Origin: Candidatus Paceibacterota bacterium
GTDB taxonomy: Bacteria > Verrucomicrobiota > Verrucomicrobiia > Limisphaerales > UBA8199
Direction: 5' to 3'
Assembly: GCA_035452965.1 (NCBI GenBank)
Contig: DAOTCE010000026.1
Coordinates: forward strand, 8,055 to 72,054
Length of the DNA stretch: 64,000 nucleotides
Positions 7,288 to 15,979 of the stretch are shown here, in pieces (positions within the stretch are counted from its first letter, which is position 1; each line of letters starts with the position of its first letter). The notes under the pieces are model-generated. The model was not told the origin of the DNA and ran no database searches. It was given only the letters and a program-made list of their open reading frames with translations. The translations under genes and the position numbers were made by a program.

Positions 7288-9000
7288 ATGCAATCATCGC
7301 CTGATACCAAGGGCTCGGCCCCACGAACGGCGGCCTCTTTCTCGCCAGCGAACACGGCCACTGAAGCCATCACCTTCTATCACTGGCTAGTGGTGTTCTT
7401 CGCCTCGTGCGGGTGGCTGTTTGACTGCATGGGCCAGCGGATCTTCGTGCTGTCACGAGAACCGGCCCTGAGGGAGTTGCTTGGAGCTACCGCTTCGGAC
7501 GACAAGGTCAAATACTGGGGGGGCATTGCCACCCTGCTCATGATGGTCGGTTGGGCGACGGGCGGCATCCTCTTCGGCATGATGAGCGACCGATATGGCC
7601 GAGTAAAGGCGATGGTCACCACCCTGCTCGCCTACACGGTTTTCTCCGGGCTGTCCGGCTTCTCACGCTCGGGAATCGAGTTCCTGATTTATCGGCTTCT
7701 GTTTGGGTTAGGAGTGGGCGGGATGTTCGGCGCGGCTACTACGCTGGTGGCGGAGAGCGTGCCAAAGCATTTTCGCACTTTGGCGCTCGGCTCGATGCAG
7801 GCGCTGTCTGCGTTCGGTAATATGCTGGCCTCCGGGTTGAGCTTCAAGATCACTCCCGGCATTGAGGGTTTCTGGGGTTCCTACAGTGGCTGGCAGGTAT
7901 TGTCCTTTGTCAGTGTTTTTCCTGCGGTACTGGCGCTTCCAATGCTGTTGTTCTTGAAGGAACCGCAAGCATGGATCAAGGCCAAGGCGGAAGCAGCAAG
8001 CGGCGGCTCGGCTAAACGAGTTGGATCTTTTGCCGATCTATTCCAGCATCCGCGCTGGCGCAAGAGCACATTAATTGGTATCTGCCTGGGAGTTGCGGGC
8101 ATGGTTGGTTTGTGGGGGATCGCGTTCTTCTCGCCGGAGCTGATCACCACCGCCTTCCAGAATCGCCCCATGCAGGTCGGAGAAGTCCTCCAGCCGGCCG
8201 AACTCTGTGCCGCCTTGAAATCTCCAGCCAACCCGGCCATCAGCCACCTTAAGGCAAAGCTCTCGCCCGATGTGGTGACGCAGTTGGAGAGCGTCGAAAG
8301 CGGCAAGGAAGTCGCACCTGCGACCGTGCAGGCTCTGGTGGCGGACCTTAACCGTGTCATCCAGCAGGACAACCTCCACGACCAAGCGGCCTTCCAATCC
8401 GTGGAACTGAAAAAGGGAACCCGCAACCTGATCCAGCTCGTTCAGAAGGGCGGCCAGAAACAAAACATCATCTCGCTCAACCGCCAACTGGTGGAACACC
8501 TCTTCCCCGGCGCCATTCGCGAGTTGCAGCAGACCATTGATAAGACCCGCAGCCGCGGCACACTTCTGCAGGACGTGGGCGCGTTGCTCGGAATGTTGGC
8601 GTTCACGTTCGCCGCCGCCTGGTTAAGCCGCCGCACAGCCTTTCTCGGCGCATTTGTCCTTTGTCTCTGCTCAGTGTCGTATGTCTTCTATGCGCTGAAA
8701 ACGGAGACCGATGTGCTCTGGATGCTGCCGCTGATGGGCTTTGCAACGCTGTCGTGCTTTGCGGGCTACTCGATCTACTTCCCCGAGATCTTTCCCACCC
8801 GCCTGCGCGGGACTGGGGTTGGCTTCTGCTACAACACCGTCCGCTATCTCGCGGCGCCCTTTCCATTTATGCTGGGCTGGTTGAGCACACTAATGCCCTT
8901 CCGCACCGTTGCCGTCATTATGTCCGCGATTTACTTGGTAGGGATTGTGGCATTGATTTGGGCACCAGAAACCAAGGGTCAGCCCTTGCCGGAAGACTAA
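7288..9000 (+). CDS. MFS transporter with a large inter-helix insertion
   Basis: A 570-residue major facilitator. The loop 2-3 motif A is seen as GMMSDRYGRVKAM (residues ~97-109), and RLLFGLGVGGMFGAATTLVAE matches helix 4 of the sugar/aromatic-acid symporter branch. Two six-helix bundles are recognisable, but between helix 7 (~260-285) and helix 8 (~428-447) there is a hydrophilic insertion of about 140 residues, where the usual loop is short. Substrate is unknown; the MFS branch often carries sugars, organic acids or aromatic acids with protons. The start at 7288 lies inside the longest upstream frame of tag but 77 bp from its chosen start. Confidence 0.88.
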   Translation: MQSSPDTKGSAPRTAASFSPANTATEAITFYHWLVVFFASCGWLFDCMGQRIFVLSREPALRELLGATASDDKVKYWGGIATLLMMVGWATGGILFGMMSDRYGRVKAMVTTLLAYTVFSGLSGFSRSGIEFLIYRLLFGLGVGGMFGAATTLVAESVPKHFRTLALGSMQALSAFGNMLASGLSFKITPGIEGFWGSYSGWQVLSFVSVFPAVLALPMLLFLKEPQAWIKAKAEAASGGSAKRVGSFADLFQHPRWRKSTLIGICLGVAGMVGLWGIAFFSPELITTAFQNRPMQVGEVLQPAELCAALKSPANPAISHLKAKLSPDVVTQLESVESGKEVAPATVQALVADLNRVIQQDNLHDQAAFQSVELKKGTRNLIQLVQKGGQKQNIISLNRQLVEHLFPGAIRELQQTIDKTRSRGTLLQDVGALLGMLAFTFAAAWLSRRTAFLGAFVLCLCSVSYVFYALKTETDVLWMLPLMGFATLSCFAGYSIYFPEIFPTRLRGTGVGFCYNTVRYLAAPFPFMLGWLSTLMPFRTVAVIMSAIYLVGIVALIWAPETKGQPLPED

Positions 9001-9198
9001 GAGTCAAACAGACCCGCTGTCCGCTTTCCAACGGGCAAGGCATGCTGCCGCCATTTCGGCGAAGAGCCAAGTGTAGTCTCGTCGTGTCGAGGGAGTTGAA
9101 TGCCAGGGCCTGACGATGGCAACCCCTTTCGTGAACTTATCCAAGCCAGTCGGTTCAGGTGCCAGCACTCACGCTGGGCAGATGCTCACGTAAGCCAG

Positions 9199-12100
9199 CT
9201 ATGAACACCCGAGACTCTCGCCACAGTTGAGGCACTTGTAGCAGGCACCATTCCGCACAGTAACGTGGCCACAGTTCGGACAAGCGGGCGCATCCTGTTG
9301 AAAGTGCGCCACGGAATCACTAATGGTCTTAACGCTGCGCTCGGGAGGCGTGGGTTTGGCGGTTGAATGTCCCTTCCCATTGCCACCGTGGGCGGGGTTC
9401 TTATCCACAATTTCAGTATCCTCCGCAATAGCCAAGTCCGGCACGGGCCGATTCACCTTCTTCTTGACTTCCTCCTGCAACCCCGGGATCGCCAGTTCCG
9501 GTTGGTTGCGATTTGGTGAATTGGCTTCCCGAAAACCGGGCACGAATTGCACCGCCATCCACCGGAACACGTAATCCGTGATTGAAGCAGCGTTCCGGAT
9601 ATCAGGATTCTTCGTGAAGCCCGAAGGCTCGAAGCGCACATGGGCGAACTTCCGAACCAAGGCCTCCAAAGGCACACCATATTGCAGTGCCAGGCTCGTC
9701 AAGGTGCCGATGCCATCCATCAACCCGCCAATGGTCGAACCTTCTTTGGCCATTGTGATAAACAACTCTCCCGGCTGACCGGATTCAAACAGACCGACGG
9801 TCAGGTACCCTTCGTGGCCGGCAATGTCGAACTTGTGGGTGATGGCAGTGCGCGTGTCCGAAAGGCGGCGGCGCAACGGCTTGCCCGCCTGTGCGGCGAG
9901 GTCGGTGACTTCAGCTTCCAGATCCTTGACCCGCGCCTCGAGCACGGAAACGTCCGCAGTAGGTGCCTTGTCCCCACCTTCGCTCGTGCGTTTTGTATTC
10001 AACGGTTGCGAACGCTTTGAGCCGTCTCGATAGATAGCCACGCACTTGAGGCCCATCTTCCACGCCTGCACGTAGGCATCGCGAATGTCCTCGACCGTGC
10101 TTTCATTCGGCATATTGACCGTCTTGGAAATCGCTCCGCTGATGAAGGGCTGCACGGCTGCCATCATTCTAAGGTGGCCCAGGTAATGAATGCTTCGCTG
10201 GCCACGGTACGGCTTGAATGCGCAATCAAACACCGGCAGATGCTCAGGCTTTAACCCGCTCTTGGTGGTCTTGCCACCCTCTACAACGTCTTCAATTGTG
10301 TCGTACTTCTTGATATGCGCGATGATGCGCTCCGATTCCGGAGCGCCGTAGCCCAGGCGGCGCAACGCTTCGGGCACCGTGCGGTTGACAATGTTCAACA
10401 TTCCGCCACCGGCCAGCAGCTTGTACTTGACCAGCGCGATGTCAGGTTCGATTCCCGTCGTGTCACAATCCATCAGGAAGGCAATGGTGCCGGTCGGCGC
10501 CAGCACGGTCACTTGCGCATTCCGATAACCGGAGGCGCGGCCTCGGACAAGCGTCTGCTCCCACGTCTTGCGCGCTTCGTTCTTCAGGTAGTCAAATTCC
10601 TGGCTCGGCTGTATCTGCTCCACCGCCTCGAGGTGCTGCTGGATCACGCTTAGCATGGATTCCACGTTGTCCTCGGCCTGCGGCGACGTGACATGGGCAC
10701 ACCGAGCATCTCGATAACCCTTGAATGGACCCATGACGCTGGCAATTTGGGCCGATTGCTCATACGCATGGCCTGTCATCAGCGCAGCAATCGCCCCAGC
10801 CAGCGCACGGCCCTCGTCCGAGTCGTAAGACAGGCCGTAGCTCATAATGAGCGAGCCAAGGTTGGCGTAGCCGAGGCCAAGTGTGCGAAAGATGTGAGAG
10901 TTCTCGGCGATTTCCCGCGTCGGATAGCTCGCGTTGTCCACGAGGATCTCCTGCGCGGTAATGAAGATCCCCACCGCCGCCTTGAATGCTTCCACATCGA
11001 ACACTCCATCCTCACGCTTGAACTTCATCAGGTTCAGCGAAGCGAGGTTGCAGGCCGTGTTGTTGAGGAAGACATACTCCGAGCAGGGGTTGGTCGAGTG
11101 AATCGGCTCGGTGCCTTTGCAGGTATGCCATTTCTGGATCGCCCCATCGTACTGCAGACCAGGGTCCCCGCACACCCAAGCACCCTCAGCGATCTTGTGG
11201 AGCAGAGCGCTGGCATCCTTTTTCTCCAGCGGCTTGCCGGTCGTAACCGCGCGCGTCCACCACTCCCTGCCCTCTTGGGCGGCTGTCATAAACGCATCAC
11301 TGACTCGAACGGAAAGGTTCTCATTCTGGTACATGACGCTGCCGTAGGCATCGCCATTGTACGAGCCGTCATACCCCTGTTCGATAAGCGCCCAGGCCTT
11401 CTTCTCTTCCTTCATCTTGGCCTCAATGAACTCTTCGATGTCACCGTGCCAGTCACGCAAGGTGTTCATCTTGGCCGCCCGGCGCGTCTTGCCGCCGGAC
11501 TTCACCACGTTCGCCACCTGGTCATAAACCTTCAGGAAAGAAAGCGGGCCGCTGGGGCGGCCACCGCCGCTGAGCTTCTCCTTGCTCGAGCGAATGGGGG
11601 AAAGATCCGTGCCAGTGCCGGAGCCGAATTTGAAGAGCATCGCCTCGCTGTAGGCCAGATGCATAATAGACTCCATGTTGTCCTGAACTGACTGAATGAA
11701 ACAGGCGCTGCATTGCGGGTACTCGTACTGCGTCTTGGCCCGCTCCGCGCGGCCAGTTCGGGGATTGCAGTACCAATTGCCACGGCTCGAGGCGTTGCCG
11801 ATCTGGTAGTGGTGGTAGAGCCCGACATTGAACCAAACCGGCGAATTAAACGCCCCGTACTGGTTTAAGCACAGCCAGGTCAGCTCATCGTAAAAGACCT
11901 CGCCGCCAGACTTAGTGAAGTAGCCGTCCTTGACCCCCCAATCCGCTGTGGTGCGGCAGATGCGATGAATAAGCTGGCGCACGGAGGTTTCTCGCTCCGC
12001 TGTGCCTTGCTCACCGTAAAAATACTTGGCGACAACCACCTTGGTGGCCAGAGGCGACCAGGCCTTAGGCACCTCAACGTTCTCCTGCTTGAAAATGACC

Positions 12101-12315
12101 TTCCCGGCATCGTCGGTTATTTCAGCGGTCCGGCGCTCCCACTCGACCTGGTCGAATGGACTCACTCCTGGCTGGCTGAAAGTCCGCTGAATAGGGAGCG
12201 ATTTTCTCCCCCCTGGAGCAGCGCTCTTGGGTGAGCGCGCTGTGGTGATAGTCCCAGGCCGGCGTCGGCTGTGGGAGGGCGCATCGGTCAAAGCATGTTC
12301 GCTAGCGACAATCAT
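9199..12315 (-). CDS. nrdJ: Adenosylcobalamin-dependent ribonucleotide reductase
   Basis: A class II ribonucleotide reductase of 1038 residues. Diagnostic blocks are CSACFIQSVQDNMESIM with FKFGSGTGTDLS, SGGKTRRAAKMN, the NPCSEYVFLNNTACNLASLN finger-loop region with the catalytic cysteine, and the phosphate-binding APTGTIAFLMDCDTTGIEP. A TSCPD domain follows (HKFDIAGHEGYLTVGLFESG, about residues 800-910), then a C-terminal CPNCGHVTV...CYKCLNCG cysteine tail that rereduces the active site or binds zinc. No N-terminal ATP-cone is visible, so activity control by dATP at a cone is not expected. It makes deoxynucleotides independently of oxygen but needs B12. Convergent with the MFS gene. Confidence 0.93.
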   Translation of the reverse strand: MIVASEHALTDAPSHSRRRPGTITTARSPKSAAPGGRKSLPIQRTFSQPGVSPFDQVEWERRTAEITDDAGKVIFKQENVEVPKAWSPLATKVVVAKYFYGEQGTAERETSVRQLIHRICRTTADWGVKDGYFTKSGGEVFYDELTWLCLNQYGAFNSPVWFNVGLYHHYQIGNASSRGNWYCNPRTGRAERAKTQYEYPQCSACFIQSVQDNMESIMHLAYSEAMLFKFGSGTGTDLSPIRSSKEKLSGGGRPSGPLSFLKVYDQVANVVKSGGKTRRAAKMNTLRDWHGDIEEFIEAKMKEEKKAWALIEQGYDGSYNGDAYGSVMYQNENLSVRVSDAFMTAAQEGREWWTRAVTTGKPLEKKDASALLHKIAEGAWVCGDPGLQYDGAIQKWHTCKGTEPIHSTNPCSEYVFLNNTACNLASLNLMKFKREDGVFDVEAFKAAVGIFITAQEILVDNASYPTREIAENSHIFRTLGLGYANLGSLIMSYGLSYDSDEGRALAGAIAALMTGHAYEQSAQIASVMGPFKGYRDARCAHVTSPQAEDNVESMLSVIQQHLEAVEQIQPSQEFDYLKNEARKTWEQTLVRGRASGYRNAQVTVLAPTGTIAFLMDCDTTGIEPDIALVKYKLLAGGGMLNIVNRTVPEALRRLGYGAPESERIIAHIKKYDTIEDVVEGGKTTKSGLKPEHLPVFDCAFKPYRGQRSIHYLGHLRMMAAVQPFISGAISKTVNMPNESTVEDIRDAYVQAWKMGLKCVAIYRDGSKRSQPLNTKRTSEGGDKAPTADVSVLEARVKDLEAEVTDLAAQAGKPLRRRLSDTRTAITHKFDIAGHEGYLTVGLFESGQPGELFITMAKEGSTIGGLMDGIGTLTSLALQYGVPLEALVRKFAHVRFEPSGFTKNPDIRNAASITDYVFRWMAVQFVPGFREANSPNRNQPELAIPGLQEEVKKKVNRPVPDLAIAEDTEIVDKNPAHGGNGKGHSTAKPTPPERSVKTISDSVAHFQQDAPACPNCGHVTVRNGACYKCLNCGESLGCS

Positions 12316-12737
12316 TTTACTCTGTAAGCTGATGGTCTGCCGTAGGTACCTGCTGACCGACTTTCAACGAAATACCCGGCAGTTTTTGTTCAAATTTGGC
12401 TATTTCCTGAGCATTTCGGCCCCTCGGCGGGACCTGGGTCATCCCCAATTAGTTGGGTAACGCGGGTAACTCTACTACCACCGGTTGCGTTAACAAGAAA
12501 ATTCTTCAAAATTCTTTCTGCAGTCATGCTTACCGCAAAAATAACACCGACTTTGCAGCCCTGCAAAGCCCTTGCCCAGCTCGCCAAATCCTTGCGCTCA
12601 GCTCCGGTCTGGGCCTGTGCTGCGGCGTCAGGCAGATCGACAAAGGCTGTTCTTGCCCCGCGGCAGTTTTCCTAAATCCCTCCCCAAGCCCCGTTCCCAA
12701 CTGCTGCTGGAGCTGGCTAACTCGATCGGCCAAGCCC
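12316..12737. other. Intergenic region upstream of nrdJ
   Basis: 422 bp between the nrdJ start and the der stop, both minus strand. I see no coding frame with protein-like content. An imperfect dyad (GGTC.GC...GC.GACC, 12335-12359, centred on AGGTACCT) lies close to the nrdJ start and could be an operator. I looked for a cobalamin riboswitch B12-box on the minus strand and did not find one. Confidence 0.5.
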
Positions 12738-14243
12738 CTAATGCGAGGCATGCTCGCTCCGGCGCTTGAACTTCCGAACCGGTTCAACGGGCTTCGGGCG
12801 CGGTTTCGCGACCAGCACTATGGGGCATCCCTCATAACCAAACGAAGAGCGCATCCGATCGGCAAGGTACTTCCTATACTGGTCGGAAAAGAGTTCATCG
12901 CGGTTTACGAATAGCAGAAACGTCGGCGGCGCCTGTTTGACCTGCGTTGCGTAGAAGAACTTAAGGCGGTGGCCTTGAGCACTGATGGGTTGGCGGTGTT
13001 CAACGGCATCGCGCAGGGTTCGATTCAGGATTGCCGTCGAGATGGTCTGTTGCAGTTGGGCGGCAACGTAGCGGACCGCTTCGAGCAGGCGATCGAGGTT
13101 GAAACCCGATAGGGCCGAGGTGAATATCACCGGCGCATAGTCGAGGAAGAACAAACGTTCCTGCACCCATTCGCCGAACTCGGCAAGGGTGGTCATGATG
13201 TGGGCTGCATTCCGGTACTTTCTTTGTCGTCGGCGCTCGATTTCCTCCTGGCGCGCCTGGCGAACGGCGTCGTCCATCAGGTCCCACTTGTTCATCACCA
13301 CAATGCATGCCTTGCGTTCCTCCACAATCCGGTCGGCGATCTTCTTGTCCTGCTCCGTGATTCCGGATTCCGCGTCGAGCACGAATAGGGCGATGTCGCA
13401 CCGGGCGATGGACTGTTCAGCCCGCTTAACACTGAAGAACTCTATCGAGTCGTCAACACGCCGGGTCTTGCGCAGGCCGGCCGTGTCAATCAGCACATAA
13501 CTCTGCCGCACGCCCTCGGTTTCAACCTCGAATGGCACGTCCACGGCGTCTCGCGTCGTGCCCGGAATTGGACTCACAACGACTCGTGCGGATTTCGTTA
13601 ACGCATTGATGATGGAAGACTTGCCCACATTGGGGCGGCCGACGATCGCGAGCTTGAGAGGGGCGCGAGCTGTGTTAGGCAAGGCGTGATCCGCGTCGAG
13701 ATCCTCAGGCCCGGCCGGGATTCCGACTCTGACCTCGGCTTTGATTTCCGCCATCGCCGCTTTCATCAGTGGTTCAATCCCTTCGCCATGTATCGCACTG
13801 ACGGGAAAGAGCTGCTCAAAACCGAGTTCGGAGAATTCCACGACGCCAGCTTCCATCCGCTCGGAGTCCACCTTGTTGACGGCGACCAGGACCGGCTTGC
13901 CGCCGCCGCGCAACCGTGCGGCGGCTTCGCGGTCCAGCGGCACCACGCCTTCCTGAACGTTGACCACCAGAATGATGACATCGGCCGCCTCGACAGCCAA
14001 CTCAACCTGCTCCATCGCGGCTTTGACAATGACATCAAGCGCCTTTTCGCGACGCAGCAAACCAATGCCGCCGGTATCCACGAGGGTGAATGGCTGTCCG
14101 CCCCATTCCAGCTCCGCCGTGATGCGGTCACGGGTGACCCCAGGCTGATCATGCACAATGGCGATGCGCCGGCCCGCGATGCGGTTGAACAGAGCCGATT
14201 TGCCGACGTTGGGCCGGCCGACGATGGCGATCAGCCCCGGCAT
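12738..14243 (-). CDS. der: Ribosome-assembly GTPase Der (EngA)
   Basis: Two tandem GTPase domains are explicit: the first begins MPGLIAIVGRPNVGKSALFN with DTGG (G3) and NKVD (G4); the second begins LAIVGRPNVGKSSIINALTK with DTAGL and NKWDLMD. A C-terminal KH-like domain follows (LLFVNRDELFSDQYRKYLADRMR...GCPI). This double-GTPase plus KH layout is unique to Der, an essential factor for 50S subunit maturation. At 501 residues it is slightly longer than E. coli Der because of a longer inter-domain linker and a basic C-terminal tail. Confidence 0.96.
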   Translation of the reverse strand: MPGLIAIVGRPNVGKSALFNRIAGRRIAIVHDQPGVTRDRITAELEWGGQPFTLVDTGGIGLLRREKALDVIVKAAMEQVELAVEAADVIILVVNVQEGVVPLDREAAARLRGGGKPVLVAVNKVDSERMEAGVVEFSELGFEQLFPVSAIHGEGIEPLMKAAMAEIKAEVRVGIPAGPEDLDADHALPNTARAPLKLAIVGRPNVGKSSIINALTKSARVVVSPIPGTTRDAVDVPFEVETEGVRQSYVLIDTAGLRKTRRVDDSIEFFSVKRAEQSIARCDIALFVLDAESGITEQDKKIADRIVEERKACIVVMNKWDLMDDAVRQARQEEIERRRQRKYRNAAHIMTTLAEFGEWVQERLFFLDYAPVIFTSALSGFNLDRLLEAVRYVAAQLQQTISTAILNRTLRDAVEHRQPISAQGHRLKFFYATQVKQAPPTFLLFVNRDELFSDQYRKYLADRMRSSFGYEGCPIVLVAKPRPKPVEPVRKFKRRSEHASH

Positions 14244-14395
14244 AACTCAATTTCGGGCATCCGGAACCGTCTGATTTGGGTAAGAACCAGTCTCATGCGT
14301 GATAGACGGTAGGGGAAGATCCCCTGCAAAGCCATTACAAATGCTGCGCGACATCTCGCCGAGCTGCTGAGGGGCACTCCACGGTTGCCCGCACT

Positions 14396-15535
14396 CTACT
14401 TCGCCTCAGGCAAATACAAGTCGGCTATCCGGTGGGGTAATTCAGCGATGTTGGCTTCATCGCGGTTTGTAAGGATGATAACGGTGAACTCCCGCTCTGG
14501 GAAGCGCGCAAGCCGCGTGGTGAAGCCCACGCTGGTGCCGCTATGGTAGATTTCCCGCATTCCGCGGTACTGCGTGACATACCAACCGAAGCCGTAGGAA
14601 GTGTCTGGCCGGTCGGTGACAGGGCCCGGGGTAAAGGCGAGCTTGAGCGTTCTCTTGCTCACGAGCTTGTCGGTATAGAGGGCCTGGTCCCACCTGCAGA
14701 GGTCGGTAACCGACGAGTAGATGCCGCCATCCCCCAACACGGAGCTGGTCAGGTTTTGGTCGGTGCGCTTGAAGCGGCCCGCGTCGGACGAGTAGCCGTA
14801 AGCGCGGTTGGGGACCACCGAGAGACCGCGTTCGTAGGCCAGAGTGCTGGTCATGCGCAACGGGCGGAAGATGTTCTGCCGCAAGAAGTGAGCAAACGTG
14901 TTGCCCGAGCGCTGTTCCACTACCAGCGCCAGGAGCGCGTAGGCCGAATTACTGTAGCGGTATTTGGTTCCAGGCGAAAAGTAGGTCTTGTCCTGTTGCA
15001 TCAACAGCCGCAACACGTCGCGGTCGAGCACCGGGATCTCCGTGCCCTTGGGGATGAGATCCTCGTAGTCGAGCAGGCCCGAAGTGTGATTCAGCAGGTG
15101 GCGCAAGGTGATCTCGCGTCCATAGGCCGGGAACTCAGGCATGATGTCGGTCAAATGCTCGTCGAGCGAGAGCTTCTTGCGCTCGGCCAGGATCAGCACC
15201 GACATGGCGGTAAATTGTTTGGTGACCGAGGCGAGACGGAAGTTCGTTTCGGGATCGCAAGGGGTCTTCTCCTCGATATTAGCCAGGCCGTAGCCCTTGG
15301 CCGCCAACACCTTCCCGCGATGGATAACCATTACGCTGGCACCGGGCGAACCGGGTTGGTTATAGTCCTGGAACAAAGCATCGAGCTTGGGCGTCAGCGT
15401 CTCAGCTCGGTCAAAGGCGGCATGGGCCGATAGCGTCATAGTAATTGAGAGCAATAGCCGGATGAACACCCCGGCAGTATTGCAGATCCTCCACTGAGTT
15501 GTCACGGCTTGTGCTTCCCCCCGTTCACCCACCAA
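14396..15535 (-). CDS. Secreted serine hydrolase, beta-lactamase class C family
   Basis: PF00144-type serine hydrolase. The catalytic SxxK is SVTK in FRLASVTKQFTAMSVL, the tyrosine motif is YSN in YRYSNSAYALLALV, and the third motif is HSG in YHSGTSVGF, as in D-aminopeptidase/esterase members rather than true AmpC (KTG). A hydrophobic stretch VFIRLLLSITMTLSAHAA near the N terminus is a signal peptide. A GTG at 15469 would start directly at that signal and may be the real start; the frame is open to 15535. Likely a periplasmic esterase, peptidase or beta-lactamase; substrate unknown. Confidence 0.8.
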   Translation of the reverse strand: MVGERGEAQAVTTQWRICNTAGVFIRLLLSITMTLSAHAAFDRAETLTPKLDALFQDYNQPGSPGASVMVIHRGKVLAAKGYGLANIEEKTPCDPETNFRLASVTKQFTAMSVLILAERKKLSLDEHLTDIMPEFPAYGREITLRHLLNHTSGLLDYEDLIPKGTEIPVLDRDVLRLLMQQDKTYFSPGTKYRYSNSAYALLALVVEQRSGNTFAHFLRQNIFRPLRMTSTLAYERGLSVVPNRAYGYSSDAGRFKRTDQNLTSSVLGDGGIYSSVTDLCRWDQALYTDKLVSKRTLKLAFTPGPVTDRPDTSYGFGWYVTQYRGMREIYHSGTSVGFTTRLARFPEREFTVIILTNRDEANIAELPHRIADLYLPEAK

Positions 15536-15598
15536 TTACCATCGGCCAGGGAAGCTTCGAACCACAGCATTTCAGCTTCCCCCGCCCCGCCTCCCGCG

Positions 15599-15928
15599 TT
15601 ACAGCAGCATCCTGGCGGCATCCGGGAGCCTGAATGTCCGGCCGGCGACGTATTTCCTCAGTGCCGCAGTGATCCACTCCCTGGAGGCGCTGACCCTCCG
15701 CAGCGCCAGTTGGACCCCATCCCCCTGATCGCTCAGTTCGTACTCCTCCACGCTGATAACAATGTGCGAGGTCTCCCCCTTCAGCTCCAGTTCTGCCCGC
15801 ATCGCCCTTTTGCTGGTGTCTATCGCAAGCTCCGTTACCACACCAAAGTCGGCTATCTCCTGGTTGATATAGGCCTTGATGGCCGTCTGCAAGGCCGCTT
15901 CCTTCAGCGAGGTGAGTGGATTAATCAT
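15599..15928 (-). CDS. Conserved-looking small protein of unknown function
   Basis: About 109 residues starting MINPLTSLKEAALQTAIKAY. I do not recognise a named family. The protein has an N-terminal amphipathic helix, alternating strands (MRAELELKG, HIVISVEEYEL, VQLALRRVSAS) and a C-terminal REWITAALRKYVAG helix; no signal peptide, membrane helix or cysteine. Codon use looks like the neighbours, and the sequence is well balanced, so it is probably real. An upstream GTG (15946) would add 6 residues. It lies between the serine hydrolase and the PQQ propeller gene on the same strand. Confidence 0.65.
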   Translation of the reverse strand: MINPLTSLKEAALQTAIKAYINQEIADFGVVTELAIDTSKRAMRAELELKGETSHIVISVEEYELSDQGDGVQLALRRVSASREWITAALRKYVAGRTFRLPDAARMLL

Positions 15929-15979
15929 ATCGGTTCGATAGAGCACTCTTTATGCGGCGCGAGCGGACAATAGGAACCG

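Noticed and set aside
10693..11691. Plus-strand frame of 332 codons
   Set aside because: Antisense to nrdJ and without protein-like motifs.
12316..12737. Cobalamin riboswitch upstream of nrdJ
   Set aside because: Expected for a B12-dependent enzyme, but no B12-box-like sequence is visible on the minus strand.
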